Notes under the pieces: model-generated
Seen by the model: only the letters and a program-made list of their open reading frames with translations
Database searches by the model: none
Told to the model about the DNA's origin: nothing
Part shown: positions 30,801 to 42,800 of the stretch, in pieces
How positions within the stretch are numbered: the first letter of the stretch is position 1
Layout of the letters: the number at the start of each line of letters is the position of its first letter
Source: Aquila chrysaetos chrysaetos
Lineage: Eukaryota > Chordata > Aves > Accipitriformes > Accipitridae
Direction of reading: 5' to 3'
NCBI RefSeq assembly: GCF_900496995.4
Contig: NC_044008.1
Coordinates: forward strand, 1,154,453-1,218,452
Length of the DNA: 64,000 nt
Made by a program: the position numbers and the translations under genes

Positions 30801-33800
30801 CAACACCCTGGCCCCACTTCAGTTCCATGGTGCTCACCATGGTCTCCCAACCCCACGGTGCCCATCACAGTCTCCCAGCCCCATGGTGTCCACCATGGCC
30901 CCAACCCCATGATGCCCATCACGGTGTCCCGGTTCCATGATGCCTATCATGGTCTCCTAACCCCGTGGTGCCCACGATGGCCCCAAGCCTCTGCCCCTTG
31001 GATCCACCACGGCCTCCCAACCCCACCGCGACCTCCATCCCACCTCCACCACAGACCCCCAACGACACCCACCAGGACGTGGAAGGGGCTGTTGGGGACG
31101 TGCTCCCCGCCGAAGCGGATGGTGATGACGTACTTGCCGGGCTGGGGGGCGGTGTAGAAGATGTCGAAGGTGCCGTCGGCGTTCTCCACCACGTCCACGT
31201 CCACCTCGGCCCCGTCGGGGGTCGACACCTTGCAGGTCACCTTCCCCTGGCCGGCCGCCTTGGCGTCTACCGTGATTACCGTCTCCTCCCCAATCTGGAT
31301 GGTGGGACCCAAGCAGGCACCTGCGGGAGGGTTTGGGGGGGCGTCATGGTCATGGGGACCCCCAGGCCAGCCCCCCAACTCCCCCCGCCCCCCCCCAGCC
31401 CCCCCGGCGCCACTTACCCAGTCCGTGGCCCCCAATGGATACTGCAAAGAAAGACCAGGGAAAAGCACATAAGAAGGGGGGAGGGGGCAGGGTTGGGGGG
31501 CCAGGGGGGCTCCGGGGGGGCCAGGGGGCCGGCGCGTCCTGCTCTGCTCTGGGGGCACCCTCTCACCCCCGCTGCGCCGTGGGGCAGGGTTGGGGGGGGG
31601 CAGTGGGGTGGGAAGGAGTGGGGTGGGGGGGGTGCTGGGGGGCAGCAGTGGGATGGGGAGCGGTGGGGGGGGGCAGCAGTGGGGTGGGGGGGGCTGGGGG
31701 CAGCGGTGGGGTGGAAGGGGTGAGATGGAGGGTGCAGGGGGACGGCAGTGGGGTGGAAGGGGGTGCTGGGAGGGGCAGCAGCTATGGGGCAGGGGGTGGG
31801 GGGCAGCCATGGGGTGGCATGGGGCAAGGCAGGGGTGCCTGGGGTGAGATGGGGTGCCGTGGGGCAATGGGAGATGCCGTGGGGCAGCGGGGGGACGCCG
31901 TGGGGCAGCGCGGAGGTGCCGTGGGGATGCCACAGAACAGTGGGGCGTGCAGTGGGGCAGCACGGGGATGCTGTGGGGCAGCACGCGGAACCCGTGGGGC
32001 AGCGTAGGGAATCCGTGGGGCAAGACGAGGAAGCTGCGGAGCGGCGGGAGGCAACGCAGGGACGTTGTGGGGCAGCGCGGGGATGCCGCGGGGCAGCGAG
32101 GGGTTGCCGTGGGGCAGCGTGGGGATGCCGTGGGGCAGCGAGGGGATGCCGTGGGGCAGGGCCCACCTGTGACAAGGCACTTGCTGGCGTCGCCGGCGGG
32201 CACGGCGCGGATGCGGTAGGGCGAGTAGGGGATCTCGTCCCCCCCGTACTTGATGAGGATGGTGTAGCGCCCCGTCATGTCGGGGACGTAAGAGACCGTG
32301 TAGGTGCCGTCCTGGTTGTCCCGGATCGTCGCCTTCTTGGGCTTGCCTTCGGGGTCCTGTGGGCAGCACCCAGCTCAGCACCCCATTAAATGGGGGTAAC
32401 GGCACCAGATGGGGCTCAGCACCCCGTGGCATGGATGTCAGGGCACGGTGTGGGTCTCGGCACCCCATGGTACGGGTGACAGAGTGGCACCTGTGCGCCA
32501 TGAGGGGCTCAGCACCCCATTGCTTGGGTGCCAGGGGCTCAGCATCCCACCGCATGGGTGCCAGGGGATCAGCACTCTGTTGCATAGGTGCCAGGGCACC
32601 ATATATAGCTCAGCACCCAATGGCGTGGGTGCCAGGGCAGCACCAATGCACCATGTGGGCCTCAGCACCCAATGGCACTGGTGCCAGGGCAACATATGGG
32701 GCTCAGCACCCAATGGCACTGGTGCCAGGGCAACATATGGGGCTCAGCACCCAATGGCATGGGTGCCAGGGCAACATATGGGGCTCAGCAACCAATGGCA
32801 TGGGTGCCAGGGCAACATATGGGGCTCAGCACCCAATGGCACGGGTGCCAGGGCAACATATGGGGCTCAGCACCCAATGGCACTGGTGCCAGGGCAACAT
32901 ATGGGGCTCAGCAACCAATGGCATGGGTGCCAGGGCACCCTGCAGACACCACAAGGACCCCAGTGCCCCACGGCATGGGTGCAAAAGCACCACATGGGTG
33001 CTCAGCACCCCTCATCACATGTGCCAGCACCCCATCACCTCCTGAGGGTCAGCCCGGTCCCCCATGGCATGGACCCCAGGACCCCCGGGTACTCACCAGG
33101 ATCTGGACGGCCAGCAGCCCCTCGCCGGCGTCCTTGGCGTCGATGGTGAACTCCACGGGCAGGCTGGCGGGGATGCCGCTGGTGCTCAGCCCCGGCCCGC
33201 TGGCGCGCACCTTGCTGGCATCGTGGGCGGGCAGCACCTTGATCTTGAAGGGGCTGTGGGTGGGCATGGCGGTCAGCGGGGCGCCGGGACCCCCCTGGCT
33301 GTGGTGAGGGTGTCCCACCCCACCCCAGGGTGGTGGTCCTCACCTGCGTGGCACCTCCTGGTCAGCGTACTTGACGGCCACGGTGTAGGGCCCGTCGGTG
33401 GCCGGGGTGTAGTTGACCTTGTGAGTGCCGTCACCATTGTCACGTACTTCCACCGGCTCTGCCAGACCTGCGGGCAGCAGCCGTCAGTGGGGCAGGGCAC
33501 CCCGTGGGGCAGGGCGTCCCTGGGCAGGATGCCCCACGGGGCAGGAGACCCTACGGAGCAGGGCATCCATAGGCAGAGTAACCATGGGGCAGGGCACTCC
33601 ATAGAGGAGGATGTGCCATGGGGCAGGACACCCTATGGAGCAGGACCTTCATGGGCAGGGCACCCCATGGGGTAGGACACCCTATGGAGAAGGGCATCCA
33701 TGGACTAGGACACCCTATGGGGCAGAGCACTCCATAGAGGAGGACGTGCCATGGGACAGGGCACCCCATGGAGCAGGACACCCCATGGGACAGGGCCCCT

Positions 33801-36800
33801 CCTCCATCCATGCCCCCTCCCTCTTCCCCACCGCGTGTCCCCACATACCGGAGGGTCCCAACAGCTTGACCTCGAGGGGTGCCAGCCCCGCCGCGCTGCA
33901 GTCCACGGTGAAGGTCTGGGGCACCCGGGCCCTGACGCTGGGGCCCAGCCCCGGACCCGAACACTTCACCTTGCTGGGGTCCACCACGTCCTTCACCGGC
34001 ACCCGGAAGGGGCTCCCTGCAGCAGCGGGCAGGGGTCAGCGTGGGCAGGGGGGCAGCGTGGTCATGGGGTCAGCATAGGTGCAGCATGGGCATGGGCACA
34101 ACACAGGGACAGCATGGCCATGGGGTCAATGTGGCCATGGGGTCAACGTGGGTACAGGGACAGCATGGCTATGGGGTCAGCATGTCCATGGGGTCAATAT
34201 GTCCATGGGGTCAACATGGCCATGGGGTCAACATGGCCATGGGGATAGCGTGTCCATGGGGTCAACATGGGCATGGGCACAGCACGGGCACAGCATGGGG
34301 TCAACCTGTCCATGGGGTCAACATGGGCATGGGCACAGCACGGGCACGGGCACGGGCACAGCGCAGGGACAGCATGGCCATGGGGTCAATGTGCCCATGG
34401 GGTCAACATGGCCATGGGGACACCAAAGCCATGGCCATGGGGATGGCACAGGCATGTGGTCAGTGTGGGCATAGGGTCAGCATGGCCATGGGGCCAGCCC
34501 ATGGGCGGGGTCAGCATGGGCTTGGGGTCAGCACAAGGTGGACATGGGGTCAGCGCAGCCACGGGGTCACCGTGGGGTTGGACATGGGGTCAGCACAAGA
34601 ACCTCCACCTGCCAGCACCCAGGAACCCATCTCCGCCCCACAGCCACCCTGGTGGGTACCACAGCCCCCCAGCTGCCCCCGGCCACCCCCCAGCCCCCAG
34701 CCCCACCACGCACCAGGGATGGGGTGGCCACCGAAGGTGATGTTGACATCGTAGTCCCCAGGCGTGAAGGGGATGTACTCCACCGAGCAGCTCCCGTCCT
34801 TGTTGTCGGTGCAGGACATCTTGGCCTCCGAGGGACCCTCCACCGCCAAGCCCAGGCCCCCCGTGCCGGCACCCCTGGGGACATGGCACCAGTCAGGGAC
34901 GCTGCCAGGGGTGGCCTGGCTTTTGGGGTAGGGGTGGCACGTCCATGGCGGGGGCCAGGGGGGGCCACTTCCACTGTGGGGAGCTAAAGGTGCCACCTCC
35001 ATAGCAGGCAGATGGAGGTGCCACGTTGGTGGCAGTGGAGTGGAGGTGCCACATTGGTGGTAGGGAGATGAAGGTGCCACATTGGTGGTATGGGGCCGGA
35101 GATGCCACCTCCATGGCAAGCAGATGGAGGTGCCACGTTGGTGGCAGTGGGGTGGAGGTGCCACATCAGTGGCAGGGGCTGGAGGTGCCCTATTGGTGGC
35201 AAGGGAAGGGTAGTGCCACATCTACGGCAGGAGGGCATCAGTACCGTGATGGCAGCAGACGGATGGAGGTTCTACCTCCATGGCAGGGGGTGGAGATGCC
35301 ACGTTGGTGGCAAGAGATGGAGGTGCCACATCCATGGCAGGGGATGGAGGTGCCACGTCCAACGCAAGAAGATGGAGGTGGCACATCCACCGCAGGGGAT
35401 GGTGGTGCCAGGTTGGTGGCATGGGACAGAGGTGGCACATCCATGGCCGGGGATGGAGGTGGCACATCCAATGGAAGAGGACAGAGGTGACAGGTCCATG
35501 GGAGGGGCTGGAGGTGGTGGGTTGGTGGCAGGGGTGGGAGGTGGCCGGGGGGGGGTCCAATGCCCACCTGGTCTCCACGGTGAAGCGGTTGGCCTTGCCG
35601 ACGAGGCCGCCCTCCAGTCCGGGCCCGTGCGCCCGCACGCGGCTGGGGTCGCAGCCCTCCGCCACCCCCACGCGGAAGGGGCTCTTGGGGACCGCCACCT
35701 CGTCGTAGGTCACCTCCACCCGGTGCATGCCTGGGGACGCGGGGACACGCCGTCATCCCCCTCCCGCCACGGCGGGGGGGGGGGTCTCGGGAGGTTTGGG
35801 AGTCCCTTGGGGGGTCTCAGGGGGTCTGGGGGTCCCTGGATGGGGTTTTGGGGGGTTCCTGGTTGGGGTTTGGGGAGGTCTCAGGGGTCTTGGGCGTCCC
35901 TAGGTGGGGTTTTGGGGGGGGTTGTGGGTCCCTGGATGGGGTTTTGGGGGTCCCTGGTTGGGGTTTGGGGGGGTTGTGGGTCCCTGGTTGGGGTTTTGCG
36001 GGGGTCTCAGGGGGTTTGGGGGTCCCTGGCTGGGGGAACTGGGGGGTCCCTGGCCAAGGGGATGAGTGGTCCCTGGTTATGGGGGTCTGGGGGGGTTGTC
36101 TCTGGCCAGGGCGGATCAGGGGGGTCCCTACTTGGATGTGGTTTGGGGGGGGTCCCTCTCTGGGGGTCCCCACCTGGGAGACGGAGGATGTCTGGCCGGG
36201 ATGTGGGGTCCCCAGGGGGGTGTTGGGGACCCTGGGGTGGGGGCTTAGGGTCCCCTGGGGGTTTTGGGGTCGCCGGGGGTCCCTCACCATCCTCGTAGGG
36301 GGTGTAGTCCACGCGGTAGGTGCCATCGCCGTGGTCGGTGACGTAGGTGTCGGTCTTGGCGCCCGAGGGGTTGACCACCCGGGCCTTGACGTGGGGCCCC
36401 CCCGTCTTGGTGAGCGCCCGGGCATCCACCGTGAAGTCAGTGCCCACCTCCCGCAGCACCCCTGCGGAACGACACCCTCAGCACCCGCTCGGCACCCCCC
36501 ACGAGGTGCCCACCCTGAGTGGGGGTCCTGCCCGCTGACAGCAGCCCCCCCACCCCCAAACCCCGCCTTGGGGGTCTCCAGCCCCTCTCCCTGCTGCACC
36601 CCACAGCTACGTGGGAGGGGGTGCCCAGGGGAGCCCCCCCATAAGAGGGGGTGCCCGTGGAGATGCCCCGTGGACCTCTGCGTAAGGAGGGGGGCAAGGG
36701 TGGCCATGGGGAGGAGATACCCACAGAGAGGACATGCCCATCCGAGGGGGAGGTGCCCATGGGGAGGACACATCCATGGGGGTGCCCATGGGGAGGAGAT

Positions 36801-39800
36801 GTTGGTGCCCATGGGGACGCCCATGCAAGGGTGTCCATGGGGTGGCCAGGTGTCCTCCCCATGAGATGGGGTGTCCATGGGGAGAAGGTGTCCGGAGGCA
36901 TAGGATGCCCATGGGGAGGAGGTGCCCACAGGGTTGGGATGCCCATAGGGATGGGATGCCCATGGGGATGCCCATGCAAAGGGGGAGGTTCCCATGGAGA
37001 GGACATGTCCACTGGAGTGCCCAGGAGGTCCTCCACATGAGAGGGGTTATCTATGAAGAGGAGGTGCCCACAGGGATGGGGTGCCCACAGGAATGGGATG
37101 CCCATGAGCGTGCTCATGAGGAGGAGAGGCCCATAGTGATGTCCATGAGGAAGAGATGCCCACAGGTAGGAGATGCCCACAGGGATGGGATGCCCATGGT
37201 GGTGTCCATGGGGAGGAGATGACCACAGGGATGGGATGCCCACAGGGGTGGGATGCCCATGGAGATGTCCCTGGGGAGGAGATGCCCACAGGGGTGGGAT
37301 GCCCATGGAGATGTCCATGGGGAGGAGATGCCCACAGGGATGGGATGCCCCTTGCTCTCACCTCGTGGCTCCACGCCTTTGCCGTAGACCTTGACGCCGC
37401 TGGTATCGACAGCAGGGTCAATGGTGACGCGGACGGGGAACTTGGGGACGGGGTGCCCGCCGTACTTGATGGTGATGGTGTAGGAGCCGGGGCAGGCGGG
37501 GGTGTAGGTGATGGTGTAGGTGCCATCCCGGTTGTTCTGGATGAGCACCTCGGCTTTCACCCCGGCTTCCGAAATGATCTCGATGGTGAGTTCGGCGTCC
37601 CCGGCTTTGGAGCAATCCACCATGAAGGTGGCCACCTCCCCGGCTTTACCGCGTTCCAAACCGGGCCCGCTGGCCGTCACCTTGTTGGGATCAAAGACGG
37701 GGGTCACCTCCGCCTTGAAGGGACTGCCGGGGATGTGCCGATCGGCGAAGAGGATGTTGATGTTGTAGTCGCCGGGCTCGGTGGGCAAGTAGGAGACGGA
37801 GCAGGTGCCGTCGCCGTTGTCCAGGCACTCGATCTTGGCCTCGCAGGGGCCCTCCACCGTCAGCCCCAGGCCCCCCGTGCCGGCCCCCTTGGTGTCGATG
37901 GTGAAGGGGGCCGGGGTGCCCACCTTGCCGCCCTGCAGCCCCGGCCCGTAGGCGCACACCTATGGAGGTGGGGGGGGGGGAGAAACCACACGTCGGAGGA
38001 GGGCTTGGTGCCACACGCGCGTGTGCGAGGCGGCGGGTAGGGGCGGCGGCAAGCCCTGCCGAGGCAACGGGCGTGCAAGGGGCAGGGGGGGCACCGTGCC
38101 GGTGCCGCGGGGCGCGCAAGGCGCGGGCACGCCGGCAGTAAGCGTGCAAGGCGTGGGCACGCCGGCGGTAAGCGTGCAGTTGCACCCGCAGCACGGGCGC
38201 GATCCGCGCGGGCGCTCTCCGTGCGGGCGTGCAAGCGGGGAACGTACAAGCAGCGTGCAAGCCGGGGGGGGGGGGGGCGTGCAAGGAGCAGCGTGCAAGT
38301 ATATGGGCAACGTGGGCAAGGCCAGGTTGCGCAGGCTCTGTGCGTGCAACGAAGGTGGCTGTGAGCGTGCAACAGCACACGCAGGCGGCGTGAGCGTGCA
38401 AGGAGCACGCGCGGGCGGCGCGGGTGTGCGACAGCACGCACGGGCGGCGTGGGCGCGAGCCGTCCGCGGGCTGCGCGTGTCCGGCGCGTGAGGACGCGCG
38501 TGTGCAAGGAGCGGGGGGGGGGGGGCAGGCTCGCGCTCTTGCACGCGCGGCGGGCGTGCAAGGGCCTCACCTTGGAGGGGTCGGTGGGGGGCACGGCCTC
38601 GACGGGGAAGGGGCTGCCGGGGACGGGGACGCCGTCGTAGGTGACCTCCACCTGGTAGGGCCCCTCCTCGGGGGGGGTGTAGGTGACGGGGTGGGGGCCG
38701 CCGGGGGGGGGCCGGGCCCACCTTGCAGGGGAGGGGGCGGCGGGAGGGTCCGGTGATCTTGACCTCCACCTTGCCCTGGCCCCCCGCCCCCTGCGTCTCC
38801 ACCACGAACTCCTGCGCCTGCCCCACTTCCACCTCTGCGGGGGGACACGGGGGGGGCATCAGGGGGGGCACCCGGCATGGTGGGGTGCAGCCACCTCATA
38901 GCCCCCCAGGGTGCACCCACCCTCTGGGTGCTCCCCACACCCAAAGGGCGGGGGGGTGTCCACCCCCAGGGTGCCCCCACCCCATCCTATACCCCACACC
39001 CAAGGGTCTCCCACCCCAGTGTGCCCCCCACCCCATGCTGAACCCCTTACCCAAGTGTTCCCCCCCCCCCAAAGGCTGTGCCCCCCACCCCCAGCATGCC
39101 GTACACCCACGGGTGTCCCCCCCACCCAAGGTGCCCCCCCCACCCCCAAGGGTCAGGTCGTGCCCCCCTCCCCAAAGTTGTTCCCACCCCATGCTACACC
39201 CCACACCCAAATGTTCTCCTCCCCCACCCCTGGGTGCCCCCCCCCAGACCCCCACTCACTGTTGTTGAGCCCCTGCACCTTGACCTTGCTGAGCTGCAGG
39301 GGGGGGGCCACGTTGACCGTGAAGGGGCTCCTGGGGACCTGGTCCCCCCCGTAGGTGACCACCACAGCCAGGGGACCCTGTGGGTGCACCCAAACCTTAG
39401 GGTGCTGCTTGGGAGGCCCCCCCCATCCGCACCCCCCCCCCACCAGAGGGGCAGGGAGAGGGTGGTCACAGGGGGGGTGTTATGGGGCTGAGGGGGTGCT
39501 GGGGGATTGGGGTCACCCATAGGTGCTTGATGGGGGTGCCTAGGGGCTTTGGGGGGGGTCCCTGGGAGCCCCAGGGGACAGGCACCCATGGGTGCTCAAG
39601 GGGGCACAAGGTGGGGGGGGGGTTCAAAGTCCCAGGGCTGGGGGACACCCATGAGACTGGGGGGGAGTCTGGGGGTCCCTGGGGTGACAGCTGTCCCATG
39701 GAGGGTGCCCATGGGGATGGGGTGCCCATGGGGATGGGGTGTCCACCAAGGGTGCCCACGGAGATGGGGTGCCCACGGAGATGGGGTGCCCATGGGGATG

Positions 39801-42800
39801 GGGTGTCCACGGAGGTGGGGTGTCCACCAAGGGTGCCCATGGGGATGGGGTGCCCACGGGGATGGGGTGCCCACGGGGATGGGGTGTCCACCAAGGGTGC
39901 CCACGGAGATGGGGTGCCCACACCAGGATGTCTGCAGGGGTGTCCTTAGGGGTGCCCAGGTGATGGGGTGTCGATGAGGGTGCCCCTATGGGATGGGGTG
40001 CCCGTATGGGATGCTCATATAGGATGGGGTGCCCGTATGGGATGGGGGGGTGCCCGTATGGGATGGGGTGTCCCACCTGCTGCAGGGCGGTGTACTTGAC
40101 GGTGTAGGAGTAGTCGTGGTTGTCGATGACCTCGAAGTCGCGCACGGCCGGTCCCTGCCCCGGCCCCCCAAACTGCACGTCCAGCTGAGCCTTGCCGGCC
40201 CCCTTCGTCTGCACCGTGAAGTGGGTGGGCTTCCCCACCTCCACGCCTGCGCCACATCGTCAGCACCCGGCCCCGTGGCACCCGCGGCACCGGGGGTCCG
40301 TGCCCCCCCCAGCACCCGGCCCCAGCTGCACCCAGAGTCCCTGCCCCACGCCACCCAGACCCACGGCACCCACAGCCCCTGCCCCACGGCACCCACAGCC
40401 CCTGCCCCACGGCACCCATCTCCACAGCTCCCACAGCCCCTGCCCTACAGCGCCTTGCCCCCCAGCACCCTCTGCCCACCCTCCTGACCCCCCCCCACCC
40501 TGCCCACCCCTCCCCGGTCCCCTCACCCGTCCGGCTGAGCCCGGGTCCCTCCGCCTTGACCTTGCTGGCGTCGTGGGACGGGTCCACCTTGATGCGGAAT
40601 GGGCTGCTGGGGATCTCCTGGGGAGAGAGATGGTGGCACGGTGGCACGGTGGCACTGCCGGGGGACGGGGGACGGAGCCCCCCGACCCATATGACATCGG
40701 CGGGCAGGGAGGTGACAGCCAGGGCACCCGGCGTGGGGCAGGAAGGTGGCTTGGGTGCACTGTACCTGGTTAGCGAAGAGCACCATGATGGTGTAGAGCC
40801 CGGCGCCCGGTGGCGTGTACTTCACCGTGAAGGTGTCGTTGTCATTCTTGATGATGTCAAAATCAATGTCAGCCTCCAGCGGCCCCACCACCCCGGGGGC
40901 GCACTTGATCCCGATGCTCACGTCCCCTGCGAAGCGTTCCCACCATCAGCACCGTGTCACCCTGCTCCCCTGGGGTGGCACCAAGGGGTGGGACAGGACC
41001 AGGGACATGGGGCTGCACCAGGACCAGGGGTGCTGGACCAGGAGTGGGGATGCAGGAGGAGGACGAGGGATGATGGAGCAGAAGCGGGGATGCTGGACCA
41101 GGAGTGGGGATGCAGAAGCAGGACCAAGGGTGCTGGACCAGGGATGCTGGACCAGGGATGCTGGACCAGGACCAGGGGATGCTGGACGAGGAGCAGGAGC
41201 AGGGATGCTGGACCAGGAGCAGGGATGTAGGACATGTGTCATGCCCACAGAGAGGTCCCCACGGGTGCCACCTGCCCCCCTGCGGTGGGTACCCACCCTG
41301 CCCGGCCTCGGTGCAGTCCACGGTGAAGTAGGTGGGCTCGTGGGCCTTCAGGCCCGACTTCTCCACGCCCGGCCCGTAGACCTTCACCCTGCCGGGGTGG
41401 CTGCCTTCGCCCACGTTCACCTGCGGGCACAGGGAGCGTCACCAGCGGGCACCCGGAGTGCCATGAACCCCTCCTGGTGCCTGGCACCCCATACACCCTG
41501 TGCCCCTTCCCCATCACCTACGGGACTCCCATCGCCACCCCAGCACCATGTCCCCGTCACCCAATGGGACCCCCGTCCCCACCCCAGCACCCTATAGGTC
41601 TAGGACCCACATGTCCACGCCCAGCACCCCATCCCCATGTCCATCACCCCATGGGACCCCTATCTCCACCCCTGGCACCCTGTCTCCATCCCCACCACCC
41701 CAAGGACCCCCATCCCCAGCCTGGCACCCCATCCCCATCACCCCATGGACCCCTATTCCTACCCTGGCACCCTATCGCCATCACCCCATGGGACCCTCAT
41801 CCCCACCCTGGCACCCCAACCCTTCCCCATCACCCCATGGACCCCAATCCCTATGCCCAGCACCCCGCGGGACCCCCATGGCACCCACGCGGAAAGGGCT
41901 GCGGGGGGTGGTGACGCCCCCCCAGGTGATGATGATGGTGTGCTTGATGGCCTTGGTGGGCACGTAGACGCAGTGGTAGGTGCCGTCCCCGTTGTCCTTC
42001 ACCTTGATGTCGATGGGGCAGCCCTCGGCGTCCTGCGGGCACCGGAGGAGGGGGTGAGGGGACCCGCTGGCACCCAACGGCACCCAACGGCACCCAACGG
42101 CACCCAACGGCACCCAACGGCACCCTACCTGCGCGTAGATCTTGAGGGGGCCCTTGCCGGCACCGCGGGTGTCAATGGTGAACTCGGCCGGCCGCTCCAC
42201 GATGCAGCCGGTGGGCTCCAGCCCCGGCCCGAACGCCTTCACCTATGGGTGGGGGTGAGGGTGAGGGGGGGGGTCAGGGCACCCCCAGCACCCATGGATG
42301 GGGTGAGAGGGGAGACTGGGGGGGGGAGGTTGGAAGGTGAGGGCAGGGAGAGCAGTGGGGTGCAAAGATGGGGGGGGGGGTAGCATCTATGGGTGTAAAG
42401 ACAGGGAGCAGCACCCATGGGCGCGGGGGGTGCAGAGATGGGGAGCGGCACCCGGGGGTGCAGGGGGTCCCCAGACAGGGTGCAATGCCCACGGGCACAG
42501 AGGGTGCCAGCGCGGGTCCGTGCCTGGGGACGAGGGACAGCGGCTGCCGCTGCACGGCAGCTGCGGGGCGGGGGGGGCAGAAAGGGGTGCAGTGGGGTAC
42601 AGCAGGGTGCTATGGGGTGCAATGGGGCTCAGTGGGGTGCAACGGGGCACAGCAGGGTGCTATGGGGTGCAATGGAGCACGCGGGGTGCAATGGGGCTCA
42701 GTGGGGTGCAGCGGGGTGCAATGGGGCACGGTGGGGGGCACTGGGGTCCAGCAGGGCACAGAAGGCTGCAATGGGGTGCAATGGGGCACAGCGGGGTGCA

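Larger units (their letters stand above)
31073..37959 (-). other. FLNC: FLNC exons 21-30: Ig repeats about 10-15
   Basis: Exons: 37362-37959, 36288-36461, 35568-35730, 34714-34874, 33849-34016, 33344-33467, 33097-33253, 32167-32356, 31418-31441, 31073-31320. The 598-base exon 21 encodes two repeats without interruption, as in other vertebrate FLNC genes. Exon 29 is a 24-base microexon encoding SIGGHGL with split Val and Gly codons. Exon 30 ends in HVL at the point where hinge 1 would begin. Confidence 0.93.

Noticed and set aside
32400-32940. Regular repeats that might be taken for a CRISPR array
   Set aside because: Units are directly adjacent with no unique spacers, lie in an intron of a vertebrate gene and belong to ordinary minisatellites.
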